Positions 1 through 9,169 are shown, numbered from the stretch's first letter. The stretch is 64,000 bases of DNA from Sinorhizobium mexicanum (GCF_013488225.1 NZ_CP041241.1:744001-808000); one strand, 5' to 3'. Numbers and translations: made by a program. The notes: generated by a model not told the origin, from the sequence alone.

Positions 1-150
1 TTAGTGCGGCTGTCGATCCCATGGGCCGTCCTCCGGCGAGGCCTGTTGTCGTAGGGCCAAGCCTCGCTTCTTTTCTGCGGAGCGGCTGTTGCGCACTCCG
101 AGCCGGCATCGTTGACCGGACGCCCGCGATAGCGGGCGCGCGAGTTGCCG
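1..150. other. Left-edge stretch, no supportable gene
   Basis: This is the downstream side of gabT. A hairpin with CGCCCGC (121-127) and GCGGGCG (132-138) arms around a GATA loop follows the gabT stop. It has no T tract on the minus strand, so it is at best a weak or factor-dependent terminator. I see no convincing coding region in the rest. Confidence 0.4.
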
Positions 151-1419
151 TCAACCACGCGCCTCGAGGATCGATGCTTCGAGAATATCGAGTGCCTCCG
201 CGAAGACTTCGTCCTGGATCGTGATCGGCGCCAGGAAGCGGATGACGTTGCCATGGACGCCGCAGGTCAGCAGGATCAAGCCCTTTTGCAACGCGATGAG
301 GCGGATCTTGTTGGCGAATTCGGCGCTCGGCAGATTGGTTTTCACGTCGTTGAATTCAACCGCATTCATGAAACCCGGGCCACGGATATCGACGATCTCC
401 GGCGCTTTTTCGCGGATTGCGGCGAGGCGCTGCTTCAGACGGTTGCCGAGCTGGTTCGCGCGCTCGCAGAGCTTCTCCTCCTCGATGACGTCGAGGACGG
501 CATGGGCGGCGGCGATGCCGAGCGGATTGCCGCCGTAGGTGCCGCCGAGCCCGCCCGGTCCGGGCGCATCCATGATCTCGGCGCGGCCGGTGACCGCGGC
601 AAGCGGGAAGCCGCCGGCGAGGCTCTTCGCCATCGTCACCAGGTCGGGCGCCACGTCATGATGCTCCATCGCGAACAGCTTGCCGGTGCGGGCAAAGCCG
701 GTCTGGACCTCATCCGCGATCAGCAGGATGCCGTGCTGGTCGCAGATTTCGCGCAGCGCCTTCATGAACGCGGTCGGGGCGGGATAGAAGCCGCCTTCCC
801 CCTGGACCGGCTCGAGGATGATCGCGGCAACGCGACCCGGATCGACGTCGGCCGCGAAGAGTTTCTTCAGCGCCGCAAGCGCCTGTTCGACGCTGACGCC
901 GTGAAGCTCGATCGGGAAGGGGGCATGGAAGACGTCGGCCGGCATCGCGCCGAAGCCGACCTTGTAGGGCACGACCTTGCCGGTCAGCGCCATGCCCATG
1001 AAGGTACGGCCATGGAAGCCCCCGCCGAAGGCGACGATCGCCTGGCGGCCCGTGGCGGCGCGGGCGATCTTGACCGCGTTTTCGACAGCCTCTGCGCCGG
1101 TGGTGACGAAGATGGTCTTCTTAGCGAAGTTGCCGGGCGTGATCGCGTTGAGGCGCTCAGCGAGATGGACATAGTTCTCGTAGGGTACGACCTGGTGGCA
1201 GGTGTGGGTGAAGCGATCGAGCTGTTCTTTGACGGCTGCGATCACCTTGGGGTGGCGATGACCGGTGTTGACCACCGCGATGCCTGCGGCGAAGTCGATG
1301 TAGCGGTTGCCCTCCTTGTCCCAGATCTCTGCATTCTCGGCGCGGTCGGCGTAGATCTGCGTCGTCATCCCGACACCGCGGGAGATGGCTGCGTTCTTGC
1401 GATCGGTGAGGCTGGTCAT
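151..1419 (-). CDS. gabT: 4-aminobutyrate aminotransferase (class III PLP aminotransferase)
   Basis: This enzyme transfers the amino group of GABA to 2-oxoglutarate, giving succinate semialdehyde and glutamate in the cytoplasm. The 422-residue product has the usual GabT length. It shows the class III features: a TTGAEAVENA motif near residue 107, EPVQGEGG near 203, DEVQTGFARTG at 236-246, and the PLP lysine at about K265 in TMAKSLAGG. An upstream in-frame ATG would give 463 residues, but the extra segment looks non-coding and lies in the AT-rich promoter region. The start at 1419 (or the adjacent ATG at 1422) follows an AGGA-like site and gives the family N-terminus. It is divergent from the MerR/XRE/cupin gene, which is the natural candidate regulator. 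Related class III enzymes such as acetylornithine or beta-alanine aminotransferases are the alternative. Confidence 0.88.
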   Translation of the reverse strand: MTSLTDRKNAAISRGVGMTTQIYADRAENAEIWDKEGNRYIDFAAGIAVVNTGHRHPKVIAAVKEQLDRFTHTCHQVVPYENYVHLAERLNAITPGNFAKKTIFVTTGAEAVENAVKIARAATGRQAIVAFGGGFHGRTFMGMALTGKVVPYKVGFGAMPADVFHAPFPIELHGVSVEQALAALKKLFAADVDPGRVAAIILEPVQGEGGFYPAPTAFMKALREICDQHGILLIADEVQTGFARTGKLFAMEHHDVAPDLVTMAKSLAGGFPLAAVTGRAEIMDAPGPGGLGGTYGGNPLGIAAAHAVLDVIEEEKLCERANQLGNRLKQRLAAIREKAPEIVDIRGPGFMNAVEFNDVKTNLPSAEFANKIRLIALQKGLILLTCGVHGNVIRFLAPITIQDEVFAEALDILEASILEARG

Positions 1420-1443
1420 CATCGTCGTCCTGTTTGCGAGGAG

Positions 1444-1478
1444 GGGAATATATTGCATTTTTTCTGCAATTTTTCCCC
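1444..1478. promoter_or_regulatory. Imperfect 35-bp dyad between gabT and its divergent regulator
   Basis: A perfect core of ATTGCA (1452-1457), seven bases, then TGCAAT (1465-1470) is extended outward to GGG/CCC at the ends. Eleven of fourteen base pairs are symmetrical around position 1461. It lies in the divergent intergenic region, which suits an operator for the neighbouring MerR/XRE/cupin regulator. Regulatory function is inferred from symmetry and position only. Confidence 0.45.
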
Positions 1479-1648
1479 GGAAGTGGTACATCTTTTCGGG
1501 TGGATTGCAAATCAAATTTGGTGATCGAGACAACACCGCCACTGATGGGCGCTTCTTGTAAATCGACGGGCGCGGCGGCTAGATTGCCAGCAGTACCGAC
1601 AGCCTGGAATCGCCTGGAGCGCCGATGCCGGAAAGAGGAAGTGGATCG

Positions 1649-2473
1649 ATGAGCGGAGCCGGCAATGTGCGCTACAAGGTCGCCGAGGCGGCAAGGCTGG
1701 CCGGCGTGTCTGCGTCGACACTCAGGCTTTGGGAAACGCAGGGGCTCGTGGTACCGGAGCGTTCCGCAACGGGCCATCGGCAATATACCGAGGCGGACCT
1801 TGCCCGGCTGAAACGCATTTCCTGGTTTCGCGCCGAGCGCGGTCTAAACCCGGCCGCCATTCGCGAGGCTCTGGAGGCCGAAGGCGCGAACGACGACACC
1901 GCTCCGGCCATATTGCAGGATAGCAATGCCGATCTCCAGGTCGGCCGAAAGTTGCGGAGCCTCAGGCATGCCGCGGGCAAGACGCTCGAGCAGGTGGCAA
2001 GCGACGTCGGCATTGCCGCATCGGTCCTCTCGACCCTGGAACGCACCTCACAGGGCGTCTCCGTCGCCGTTCTTCACAATCTCGCGGAATATTTCGGCAC
2101 GACTGTTTCGAGCCTCTCCGGCGAGGAGGAGCCTGAAGTACGGGCGCTCGTCAGGGCCGGCGAGTGGCGCAACTGGCCGCGCACGACACCGGGGGTGACC
2201 GTGCAATTGCTCGCCGAGGGCAGAAACCAGATGGATTGCCATCGGTTCGTGCTGGCGCCGGGGGCATCGAGCGAGGGTGCGTATCGGCACGATGGCGAGG
2301 AGTTCGTCTATGTGCTTTCCGGTCGCGTTGAGTTCATCTTGGACTCCGATCAGTTCTACGATCTTCATCCGGGCGACTCGCTCTATTTCGAGAGCCGCCG
2401 ACGGCATGCCTGGTCCAATCGGCACGACGGCGAAACCGTTCTGCTGTGGATCAACACGCCGCCGACGTTCTAG
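1649..2473 (+). CDS. Transcriptional regulator with MerR HTH, XRE HTH and cupin domains
   Basis: This is a 274-residue cytoplasmic DNA-binding protein with three parts. Residues about 8-75 form a MerR-type winged helix (KVAEAARLAGVSASTLRLWE, then GHRQY). Residues about 93-150 form an XRE/Cro-type HTH (GKTLEQVASDVGIAASVLST). Residues about 190-270 form a cupin with the metal-site pattern GAYRHDGEEFVYVLSG and PGDSLYFESRRRHAWSN. XRE-cupin proteins commonly control amino acid, polyamine or GABA catabolism, with the cupin as ligand sensor; an added MerR head is uncommon. The start at 1649 follows GAGGAAG with good spacing; an in-frame ATG at 1625 is less well placed. Divergence from gabT suggests it controls GABA degradation and itself. 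Confidence 0.82.
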   Translation: MSGAGNVRYKVAEAARLAGVSASTLRLWETQGLVVPERSATGHRQYTEADLARLKRISWFRAERGLNPAAIREALEAEGANDDTAPAILQDSNADLQVGRKLRSLRHAAGKTLEQVASDVGIAASVLSTLERTSQGVSVAVLHNLAEYFGTTVSSLSGEEEPEVRALVRAGEWRNWPRTTPGVTVQLLAEGRNQMDCHRFVLAPGASSEGAYRHDGEEFVYVLSGRVEFILDSDQFYDLHPGDSLYFESRRRHAWSNRHDGETVLLWINTPPTF

Positions 2474-2867
2474 TCGACGCGCCCCGACGCTCGCACGGGA
2501 TAGTTGAATTAGTACAGTCTTATCGTTGCGGACTCTCGGCTGTATTGTCACGATTTCTGCAACTAATGTCGCCGACGCTACGCTCGATCTGATGTCTAAT
2601 CAGACTTTAGTCCGATATTGCCGCAAAGACACACTTCAGATGTCTCAACTGCTGAAGCATTATCCTTGGCTTTAAGGTGCCAAAGTTTAGCCCTATTCGC
2701 TCCTACTGTCGCTTGGGCCGACCCTTAACCATTCGTTTACCTGCACAAATTTGAGACTCTCGCCAGAGTACTTTCACCGAAACCGGCGGCAAAAACAGAA
2801 TTGCGTAGGGAGCTGGTGCCACCAGGAGAGTATCCCGCGAAGGTTTGAACTCGGAGAGGGATGTTCG
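2474..2867. other. 394-bp non-coding region before the polysaccharide block
   Basis: I see no supportable gene. The stretch is more AT-rich than its surroundings and holds small dyads, for example TCTGAT-N5-ATCAGA near 2590, but no clear sigma-70 promoter. It probably carries the promoter and leader of the acyltransferase/glycosyltransferase operon. Confidence 0.4.
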
Positions 2868-4055
2868 ATGCGGATTGCGCGCGACCGGCAGCTGGATGGG
2901 CTCAGAGCCATTGCCGTCACGATGGTGCTCTACGGACATTTTCTCGCGGATGACGGCTCCTATTGGGGCCATATGGGCGTGCGGCTGTTCTTCGTGCTGA
3001 GCGGTTTCCTGATAACCCGGCTGCTGCTCGACGCACGCGAAGATGCCCGATTCGAGCCGGCGACGGCGCTGAAATCCTTTTATGCGCGCAGGGCGCTTCG
3101 CATCTTTCCGCCCTATTTCGCGGTCCTCGGCATCGTCTGGCTGATCGACCTGGAGAGGTCCAAGACGGTGCTGGCGTGGCACGCGCTTTACCTTTCGAAT
3201 TTCTGGTATGCGCTCCAAGATGCGTGGACGCCGTGGGTCCTCTGTCACACGTGGAGCCTCAGCATTGAGGAGCAATTCTACGTCGTCTGGCCGCTGATCG
3301 TCCTCATCGCACCGAGGCGCTCGATCGCAGCAATATGCGTCGGCGTCATCGTCTGCTCCGTCGCCTACCGCTTTTACTGGCCGTTCACGGGTGAGCCCTC
3401 GCTGGCTCGCGACCTGCTTCCCCCCGCCTCGATGGACGCGCTCGCCTCCGGCGCTCTGCTCGCCGCCTACCGGTCGGAGAATACGGCCTGGCCGCAATGG
3501 GCCAGATTGAGTTGGATGCCGCTCCTGGGCGCATCCGTCTTCCTATTTTGGCTCAGGCCCGCGACGTTGACGCCGATGCTGGAGTGGCTGGCCTGGATCG
3601 GGCTGGAGGTCTTTCCCCTTCTGCCTCTGACGATGCTGGTTGGTAATTGCTCAAGGGGGATCGGCGGCTACCTCGGCCGGCTGACCGAACTTCCGCCCCT
3701 GACTGCGCTCGGGCGCATCAGTTATGGCGTCTATCTCTATCATGCGATCGTACTCGCGCTGGCGGTCAAGGCTCAGCCCTGGCTTCCCGTCAATGTGTCC
3801 GAGCAGGGGCCTGGGCGGTTCCTTGTCGCCGGCGCCGCCACGCTACTAATCGCGTCAATCTCCTGGCAGATCTTCGAGAAGCCGCTCAATGCACTGAAAC
3901 GGCATTTTCCATATGTCCGGCCGAGGGCATCCGGAGCTGTGTCGGCTTTCACAAATGCAGGCGCGCGGGTTGGGGGCAGGGACGCCGAGTCCCCCGCCTA
4001 TCTCCCCGAACCGGTCAGCTCCCGCAAATCCCTTCAAACGTCAGATGTTCAATAA
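2868..4055 (+). CDS. Membrane acyltransferase, acyltransferase-3 (OafA/ExoZ-like) family
   Basis: The 395-residue integral inner-membrane protein probably adds acetyl or another acyl group to a sugar of a surface polysaccharide. Family marks are RQLDGLRAIAVTMVLYGH at the N-terminus (conserved Asp, Arg and His), GVRLFFVLSGFLITRLLL near residue 40, RRALRIFPPYF near 80 and HTWSLSIEEQFYVVWPL near 125, followed by about eight more hydrophobic segments. The start at 2868 sits seven bases after GGAGAGGG; an earlier in-frame ATG at 2751 adds sequence unlike the family. It is first in a tightly packed run with two glycosyltransferases and an exporter, so the acceptor is probably their glycan. Donor and acceptor are unknown. 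Confidence 0.85.
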   Translation: MRIARDRQLDGLRAIAVTMVLYGHFLADDGSYWGHMGVRLFFVLSGFLITRLLLDAREDARFEPATALKSFYARRALRIFPPYFAVLGIVWLIDLERSKTVLAWHALYLSNFWYALQDAWTPWVLCHTWSLSIEEQFYVVWPLIVLIAPRRSIAAICVGVIVCSVAYRFYWPFTGEPSLARDLLPPASMDALASGALLAAYRSENTAWPQWARLSWMPLLGASVFLFWLRPATLTPMLEWLAWIGLEVFPLLPLTMLVGNCSRGIGGYLGRLTELPPLTALGRISYGVYLYHAIVLALAVKAQPWLPVNVSEQGPGRFLVAGAATLLIASISWQIFEKPLNALKRHFPYVRPRASGAVSAFTNAGARVGGRDAESPAYLPEPVSSRKSLQTSDVQ

Positions 4056-4071
4056 CTACGCGAGCTGAACA

Positions 4072-5175
4072 ATGCCCACGCCATTGGTCTCCGTCCTGCT
4101 GCCCATCTACAACGCGGAACCCTATCTCCCCGCGGCGATAGAAAGCGTCCTGCGCCAGGACTACGAGCACCTCGAAATCATTGCCATCGACGACGGGTCG
4201 ACGGATCGTTCGTTGGAGATCCTGGAGAGGTATCGGAAAAGTGATGGCCGTATCGTCATCGTCTCGCGCGAAAACCGCGGCCTTATCGCCACGTTGAACG
4301 AGGGCCTGGCCCTCGCGAGAGGCGATCTCGTCGCCCGAATGGACGCCGACGACATTTCCTATCCGTCCCGCTTCTCGCGTCAGGTCGCGGTGTTCAGCCA
4401 ACGGCCCGAGCTCGCGCTTTGTGGCACGGCGATCGACACGTTGATCGGCAATCGCATCATTCGCGGTACGCCCAACCCGATCTTTCGATCCGGAAGCCTG
4501 CGCACATTGTCGATGTTCTTCACGATCTTCATGCATTCGACCGTGGTCTACAATCGGAAGGTAATACCGGAGCCGATGCTCGCTTACGATCCGAGCTACG
4601 TGCATGCCGAGGACTTCGATCTGTTCAGGCGCATTGCCGATCGCTTGCCGGTAACGATTATCGATGAAGCCCTGGTCGCCTACCGTATCCATGGCGACAG
4701 CGTCACAAACACGCACAAGCGCCGGATGCGTCAGACCCATCTGAAGATCGTAGCCGAAAACCTTGAGCGGGAATGTCTTGTCGATGACACGAGCGCGCTC
4801 GGCGAGATCGGCGTCGCCACCACGATGGAAACGATCCGAAATCTCGCCGAATTCGTCCTGGCGCTCGAACGGAAAATTTCGTCTCTCCCGGTGGAAGTGC
4901 GGCAGGCCCATACGGACGGAGCCCTCTGTTTCTTCTATTTTCTTTATCAGCTCATAGCCGATGAAGAGCGGCCGGAACTGACCCATGCTTTCCTGACCCG
5001 GACGGGAAAATGGGGCCTAATTCGGCGCCGCGAGCGATACGGCTTGCTCGCCGGCGCGCGTGCTCCGTGGTGCAGCCGCATTTCGCTTGCCGCGACGAGG
5101 CGGGTGGACGGGCTGGCGCGGTACCTGCAATCGGTGCCCGCCGCGACCGTTCTTCCCCAGAATGGCATGGCCTAA
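4072..5175 (+). CDS. Family 2 glycosyltransferase
   Basis: The 367-residue product has a GT-A fold of the GT2 family and should transfer a sugar from a nucleotide donor to a growing glycan at the cytoplasmic face of the membrane. The N-terminus reads SVLLPIYNAEPYLPAAIESV, followed by IIAIDDGSTDRS for nucleotide binding and ARMDADDISYPSRF, which holds the metal-binding DxD-type residues at about 91-94. A HAEDFDLFRRIA segment near 183 fits the acceptor/catalytic region. It starts 16 bases after the acyltransferase stop and ends one base before the next glycosyltransferase, so the three are very probably co-transcribed. The sugar is not predictable from the sequence. Confidence 0.87.
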   Translation: MPTPLVSVLLPIYNAEPYLPAAIESVLRQDYEHLEIIAIDDGSTDRSLEILERYRKSDGRIVIVSRENRGLIATLNEGLALARGDLVARMDADDISYPSRFSRQVAVFSQRPELALCGTAIDTLIGNRIIRGTPNPIFRSGSLRTLSMFFTIFMHSTVVYNRKVIPEPMLAYDPSYVHAEDFDLFRRIADRLPVTIIDEALVAYRIHGDSVTNTHKRRMRQTHLKIVAENLERECLVDDTSALGEIGVATTMETIRNLAEFVLALERKISSLPVEVRQAHTDGALCFFYFLYQLIADEERPELTHAFLTRTGKWGLIRRRERYGLLAGARAPWCSRISLAATRRVDGLARYLQSVPAATVLPQNGMA

Positions 5176-5176
5176 G

Positions 5177-6214
5177 ATGGCATCCGAAAGTTCTGCAACG
5201 GCACAAGAGCATCCCGGCGCAGTGGTCGCACGGCCGACCTCCGCGACTTCAATTCCCGGCGGGTCGCGGCCATTCGCGAGCTTCATCGTCTGCACGCGAA
5301 ACCGCGTTCAGGCACTTGCCGCCTGCATCCGTTCGATCGAGACCGCATGTCTTGCATATGCTGCCATCACCAGCGAGCTGGTGATCGTCGATAACGGCTC
5401 GACCGACGGGACGCCGGACGAGCTTATCCGAATAGCGGCGGCGTCGCCTGTCGCGATGGCGCTCGTCGCCGAGCCGCGCCCGGGCCTAGCCGCGGCGCGC
5501 AACGCAGGAATGGAGCAGGCACGCGGCCGGATTCTCGTTTTCGTCGACGATGATTGCGAGGTGCACCGCCGCTATCTCAGCGATCTCGCGCGGCATTACG
5601 CCGATGGCGAACGGCGCATCATCCGCGGCGGTCGCGTCGAGCTTGGTGATCCGTCCGATCTGCCATTCACGATCAAACGATCGAGCGTTGCCGCGCGATT
5701 GACCCGCGACGTCCACCCGGGGGGCTTCGTGCTGGGGTGCAACATGACGATGCACCGCGATGTCGCGGCGCTCGTCGGCCGCTTCGACGAGCGCTTCGGG
5801 GCCGGCGCGCCGCTGCAATCGGCGGAGGATACCGACTATCTCGTACGCGCCTTTCAGCTCGATATCCCGGTGGAATACGTGCCCGACATGACCGTCTATC
5901 ACCACCACGGCCGGAAGGCTCGCGAGGCCATCGAGAAGCTGCACCGCAACTACAGCCTCGGCAACGGCGCGCTTTGCTTGAAGCACCTATTCAAGGCGCC
6001 ATGGCTGCTCAAGCACTTCTGCTGGACGGTGAGGTCCGCTTGCGGCCAAACCCTCGGCGGTGAGAGGTTCGACCCTGAACTCCAGCTATCCCATTGGCCG
6101 ATCGTGTCGATGAACCTGCTTGGTGCTGCAAAGTTCGCGCGCCTCGCCGCGACCGGCCCGGCGCCGCGGGCAGAGCTGCGTCAGATCGACCAGACAACGG
6201 CAAAGTTAGGGTGA
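5177..6214 (+). CDS. Family 2 glycosyltransferase
   Basis: This is a second GT2 enzyme of 345 residues. It has SFIVCTRNRVQALAACIRSI near residue 38, LVIVDNGSTDGTPDEL, ARNAGMEQARG, the acidic VFVDDDCEV motif near 130 and a SAEDTDYLVRAF acceptor-site segment. The first 35 residues are low-complexity and look like an unstructured lead. The start at 5177 is one base after the previous stop, implying translational coupling; an in-frame ATG at 5162 overlapping the previous gene is equally possible, and neither has a strong Shine-Dalgarno. With its neighbours it probably builds a surface glycan exported by the ABC protein that follows. Confidence 0.85.
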   Translation: MASESSATAQEHPGAVVARPTSATSIPGGSRPFASFIVCTRNRVQALAACIRSIETACLAYAAITSELVIVDNGSTDGTPDELIRIAAASPVAMALVAEPRPGLAAARNAGMEQARGRILVFVDDDCEVHRRYLSDLARHYADGERRIIRGGRVELGDPSDLPFTIKRSSVAARLTRDVHPGGFVLGCNMTMHRDVAALVGRFDERFGAGAPLQSAEDTDYLVRAFQLDIPVEYVPDMTVYHHHGRKAREAIEKLHRNYSLGNGALCLKHLFKAPWLLKHFCWTVRSACGQTLGGERFDPELQLSHWPIVSMNLLGAAKFARLAATGPAPRAELRQIDQTTAKLG

Positions 6215-6222
6215 GGGCGGTC

Positions 6223-8016
6223 ATGTTGCGGTTCCTATTGCCGGGTTTTCACGTTCTGCACAACGCACTGGGGCGGCAGTTGCGCCTGCTGCCGATCGTC
6301 GTGGTCCTGGGCCTCGTCAGCGCCGCGCTCGAAGGCGCCGGCATCGGCCTTATCATCCCGATGCTCGGCATCATTGCCGGAAGTCAGGATGCCGGCGGAT
6401 TGCACGGGATCTCCGCCTTCTTCCAGCAGGTGGGGGCAGGGCTCGATGATGGCCAGAGACTGCTGGCGATCGCCGCGGGCGTTCTGGCGCTGATCGTGCT
6501 GAAGAATGTTCTCGCCTTTGCGAACACTTTGCTGACGATGTTTATCTATGGAAAGGCAAGTCACGCGATCCGAAGTGCTCTCTCGGACCAGCTCTTGAGG
6601 ATCGGCTATCCGTTCTTCCTGCAGCAAAATCCCGGTCGCCTGCTCAACATCATCTCCAACGAGTCATGGCGGGCCTCCGACGCCATACAGACCGTGCTTG
6701 CGGCCCTGGTCAACGGTTCTGCTGCCGTCATCCTGCTGGCGTTTCTGTTGCTGCTTTCCTGGCAGATGACGCTGTTCGTCGCGCTTGGCCTCGTGCTCGT
6801 CCAGCTCGCGCACGCCGTCTTGTCGGCCACTCTCAGAGGCCCGAGCCGCGACGTGACGTCCTTCAACAGCGAACTCGCCGCGAGGATGCTTCATCTCGTT
6901 CATGCCGGGCGGCTGATCCGGGTGTTCGGCCAGGAGGAGCGCGAGAAGGCCGTATTTGACTCCGCTTCGGACGCCGTCCGCCGGGCCGGGTTCGTCCTGC
7001 AGAGCCGCCAGGGCTCGTTGCCGCCGCTCACCGAAGTGCTGCATTCCGCCCTGTTTCTTGGGGCGGTCGTCAGTGCCTGGTCTGTCGGCGTCAGCTTTCC
7101 GGTCATCGTCGCCTTCGTCGTGCTGCTCTATCGTTTGCAGCCGCACGTGCGCGCGCTGCAAATGTCCTGGGGGCAGATCCAGGGCTGGAGCGGGTCGCTC
7201 GAAGAGGTGCGTTGGCTCCTCGATCCGTCGGACAAACCGAAGCCTCCGACTGGTCATGAGCCGTTCGCCGGTTTGCGCGAGGACATGGAATTCGATCACG
7301 TGACGTTCCGGTATCCGGGCTCCGAGGCTCGCCCCATCGTGCTCAGTTCGGCGACCTTCGCAATTCGCAGCGGCCGCTCGACGGCAATCATTGGACGGTC
7401 AGGCGCCGGCAAGACCACGATCGTCAATCTCCTGTGCCGCTTTGTGGAGCCCGACGAAGGACACATCCTCGTCGGTGGCATGCCGCTCGATCAGATCGAT
7501 CCCGCTCAGTGGCGGCGCCAGATTGCCGTCGCGAGCCAGGATCTCGAACTGGTGGACGGCAGCATCTTCGAAAACATCACCTACGGCCAGAACGCTACGA
7601 TCGCAGAAGTGGAGCAGGCAGCCAAACTGGCCGAGGCTCACAGTTTCGTGGAAAAGCTGCCTCAAGGATATGCGACCATTGTCGGCTATCGCGGCGCGAG
7701 TCTCTCGGCGGGGCAGCGGCAGCGCATTGCGCTCGCCAGGGCGCTGGTGCGCGACCCCGAGATCCTGATCCTCGACGAAGCCACGAATGCCGTGGACGGC
7801 CTGTCGGAGGCCGCGATCGTCGAAACGCTGAGATTAAGGGCCGGTCGCCGCACGACCATCGTGATCAGCCACCACCGCAGCACGATTTCGTTCTGCGACG
7901 ACGTGGTGGTTCTCGGCAGCGGCCGCGTGAAAAGCCAGACGCCGTTGGCAGACGTAGCCTCGTTGAGCATGGATCAGCTCTACGAGTACGAGACGGGCGT
8001 GAAGCGCCACGGTTGA
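6223..8016 (+). CDS. msbA2: MsbA-type ABC exporter, fused membrane and ATPase domains (MsbA2-like)
   Basis: The 597-residue half-transporter would act as a homodimer in the inner membrane. Residues about 1-310 carry six membrane helices of a type I exporter. The ATPase domain follows: Walker A IIGRSGAGKTT near residue 390, a Q-loop region, signature LSAGQRQRIALARAL near 495, Walker B ILILDEATNAVDG near 517 and the switch histidine in IVISHH. Behind an acyltransferase and two glycosyltransferases, it probably flips a lipid-linked oligosaccharide. The arrangement resembles, from memory, the S. meliloti msbA2 locus, whose loss impairs symbiosis; the symbol rests on that resemblance. The ATG at 6223 follows GAGGGCGG; a GTG at 6211 overlapping the previous stop is an alternative. 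Confidence 0.82.
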   Translation: MLRFLLPGFHVLHNALGRQLRLLPIVVVLGLVSAALEGAGIGLIIPMLGIIAGSQDAGGLHGISAFFQQVGAGLDDGQRLLAIAAGVLALIVLKNVLAFANTLLTMFIYGKASHAIRSALSDQLLRIGYPFFLQQNPGRLLNIISNESWRASDAIQTVLAALVNGSAAVILLAFLLLLSWQMTLFVALGLVLVQLAHAVLSATLRGPSRDVTSFNSELAARMLHLVHAGRLIRVFGQEEREKAVFDSASDAVRRAGFVLQSRQGSLPPLTEVLHSALFLGAVVSAWSVGVSFPVIVAFVVLLYRLQPHVRALQMSWGQIQGWSGSLEEVRWLLDPSDKPKPPTGHEPFAGLREDMEFDHVTFRYPGSEARPIVLSSATFAIRSGRSTAIIGRSGAGKTTIVNLLCRFVEPDEGHILVGGMPLDQIDPAQWRRQIAVASQDLELVDGSIFENITYGQNATIAEVEQAAKLAEAHSFVEKLPQGYATIVGYRGASLSAGQRQRIALARALVRDPEILILDEATNAVDGLSEAAIVETLRLRAGRRTTIVISHHRSTISFCDDVVVLGSGRVKSQTPLADVASLSMDQLYEYETGVKRHG

Positions 8017-8023
8017 GTTCTGC

Positions 8024-8059
8024 AAAAAACAATGCGGCGCCCCTTCGGCCGCGCCGCAT
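8024..8059 (-). terminator. Rho-independent terminator of the aldolase gene
   Basis: A perfect 9-bp stem (ATGCGGCGC at 8032-8040, GCGCCGCAT at 8051-8059) is followed on the minus strand by TGTTTTTT. The T tract lies on the left, so it ends leftward transcription from the aldolase gene. The stem may also slow rightward transcription leaving the exporter gene. Confidence 0.8.
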
Positions 8060-8122
8060 CGCGATTGTTGCTTGCCCATGGACCTTGCAGGAGACGGAGA
8101 AGCGCGCCCCCCGCAATCGCGG

Positions 8123-9169
8123 TCAGGCGGCCTTGGCGTAACCCTTGGCCATTTCCGGCAGGCGCAGCACCCTGATCTTCGAGGCTTGGCCGGCAGCGCG
8201 GAAGGCCTCGAAGCGTTCCTTGCAGACCTCGGTCATGCGCGCGATCGCCGGCTTCAGGTAGTTGCGCGGGTCGAAATTGTCCGGATGCTCGAGGTGGTGC
8301 TTGCGGATTTCGCCTGTGAAGGCGAGCCGGAGATCGGTGTCGATGTTGACCTTACGGACGCCGAGCGGGATTGCCTTCTGGATCTCGGCGACCGGCACGC
8401 CCCAGGTTTTCGTCATCTTGCCGCCGTAGGCATTGAAGAGTTCCTGCAGATCGGCCGGCACGGACGACGAGCCATGCATGACGAGGTGGGTGTTCGGCAG
8501 CCGCCGGTTGATCTTGGCGATCGTATCGATCGAGAGGATCTCGCCGTCGGGCTCTCGCGTGAACTTGTAGGCGCCGTGGCTGGTGCCGATCGCGACTGCA
8601 AGTGCGTCGACGCCCGTCTTGGAGACGAAGTCGAAGGCCTGGTCCGGATCCGTCAGCAACTCCTCGCGGGACAGCTTACCCTCGAAGCCGTGGCCGTCCT
8701 CCTTGTCGCCGGCGCCGGTCTCAAGATTGCCGAGGCAACCGAGTTCGCCTTCGACGGAAACGCCGGCCGCATGGGCGATCTTCACGACTTCCGCGGTCAC
8801 CGCCACATTATATTCATAGCTCGCAACGGTCTTGCCGTCCTTTTCGAGTGAGCCGTCCATCATGACGGAGGTGAAGCCGTTGGTAATCGCAGAAATGCAG
8901 GTCGACGGCTGGTCGCCGTGGTCGAGATGCAGACAGACGGGGATATGCGGATATTCCTCGGCCGCGCCGAGGATCAGATGACGGAGGAAGGCGTCCCCGG
9001 CATAGGAGCGCGCGCCGCGGCTTGCCTGCAGGATCACCGGAGAATCCGTCGCATCGGCGGCGCGCATGACGGCCTGAATGTATTCGAGATTGTTCACATT
9101 GAAGGCTGGCAGCGCGTAATTGTTCTCCGCCGCGTGGTCGAGCAGTTGCCGCAATGTGATCAATGCCAT
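8123..9169 (-). CDS. fba: Fructose-bisphosphate aldolase, class II (CbbA/Fba type)
   Basis: This zinc-dependent enzyme of 348 residues splits or forms fructose 1,6-bisphosphate in glycolysis, gluconeogenesis or the Calvin cycle. HLDHGD near residues 81-86 holds the catalytic Asp (about D83) and the first zinc His (H84). EGELGCLG near 140, a GTSHGAYKF segment and [12 protein letters not shown] near the C-terminus are typical of the longer class IIB, CbbA-like group. The start at 9169 follows AGGGAGAT; the ten extra residues upstream are not family-like. The gene stands alone and converges on the exporter gene. I see no other cbb genes, so a general sugar-phosphate role is more likely than a dedicated carbon-fixation operon. 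Confidence 0.9.
   Translation of the reverse strand: MALITLRQLLDHAAENNYALPAFNVNNLEYIQAVMRAADATDSPVILQASRGARSYAGDAFLRHLILGAAEEYPHIPVCLHLDHGDQPSTCISAITNGFTSVMMDGSLEKDGKTVASYEYNVAVTAEVVKIAHAAGVSVEGELGCLGNLETGAGDKEDGHGFEGKLSREELLTDPDQAFDFVSKTGVDALAVAIGTSHGAYKFTREPDGEILSIDTIAKINRRLPNTHLVMHGSSSVPADLQELFNAYGGKMTKTWGVPVAEIQKAIPLGVRKVNIDTDLRLAFTGEIRKHHLEHPDNFDPRNYLKPAIARMTEVCKERFEAFRAAGQASKIRVLRLPEMAKGYAKAA

Noticed and set aside
145..1524. A 459-residue frame antisense to gabT
   Set aside because: It lies over a gene with intact catalytic motifs and shows no recognisable domains.
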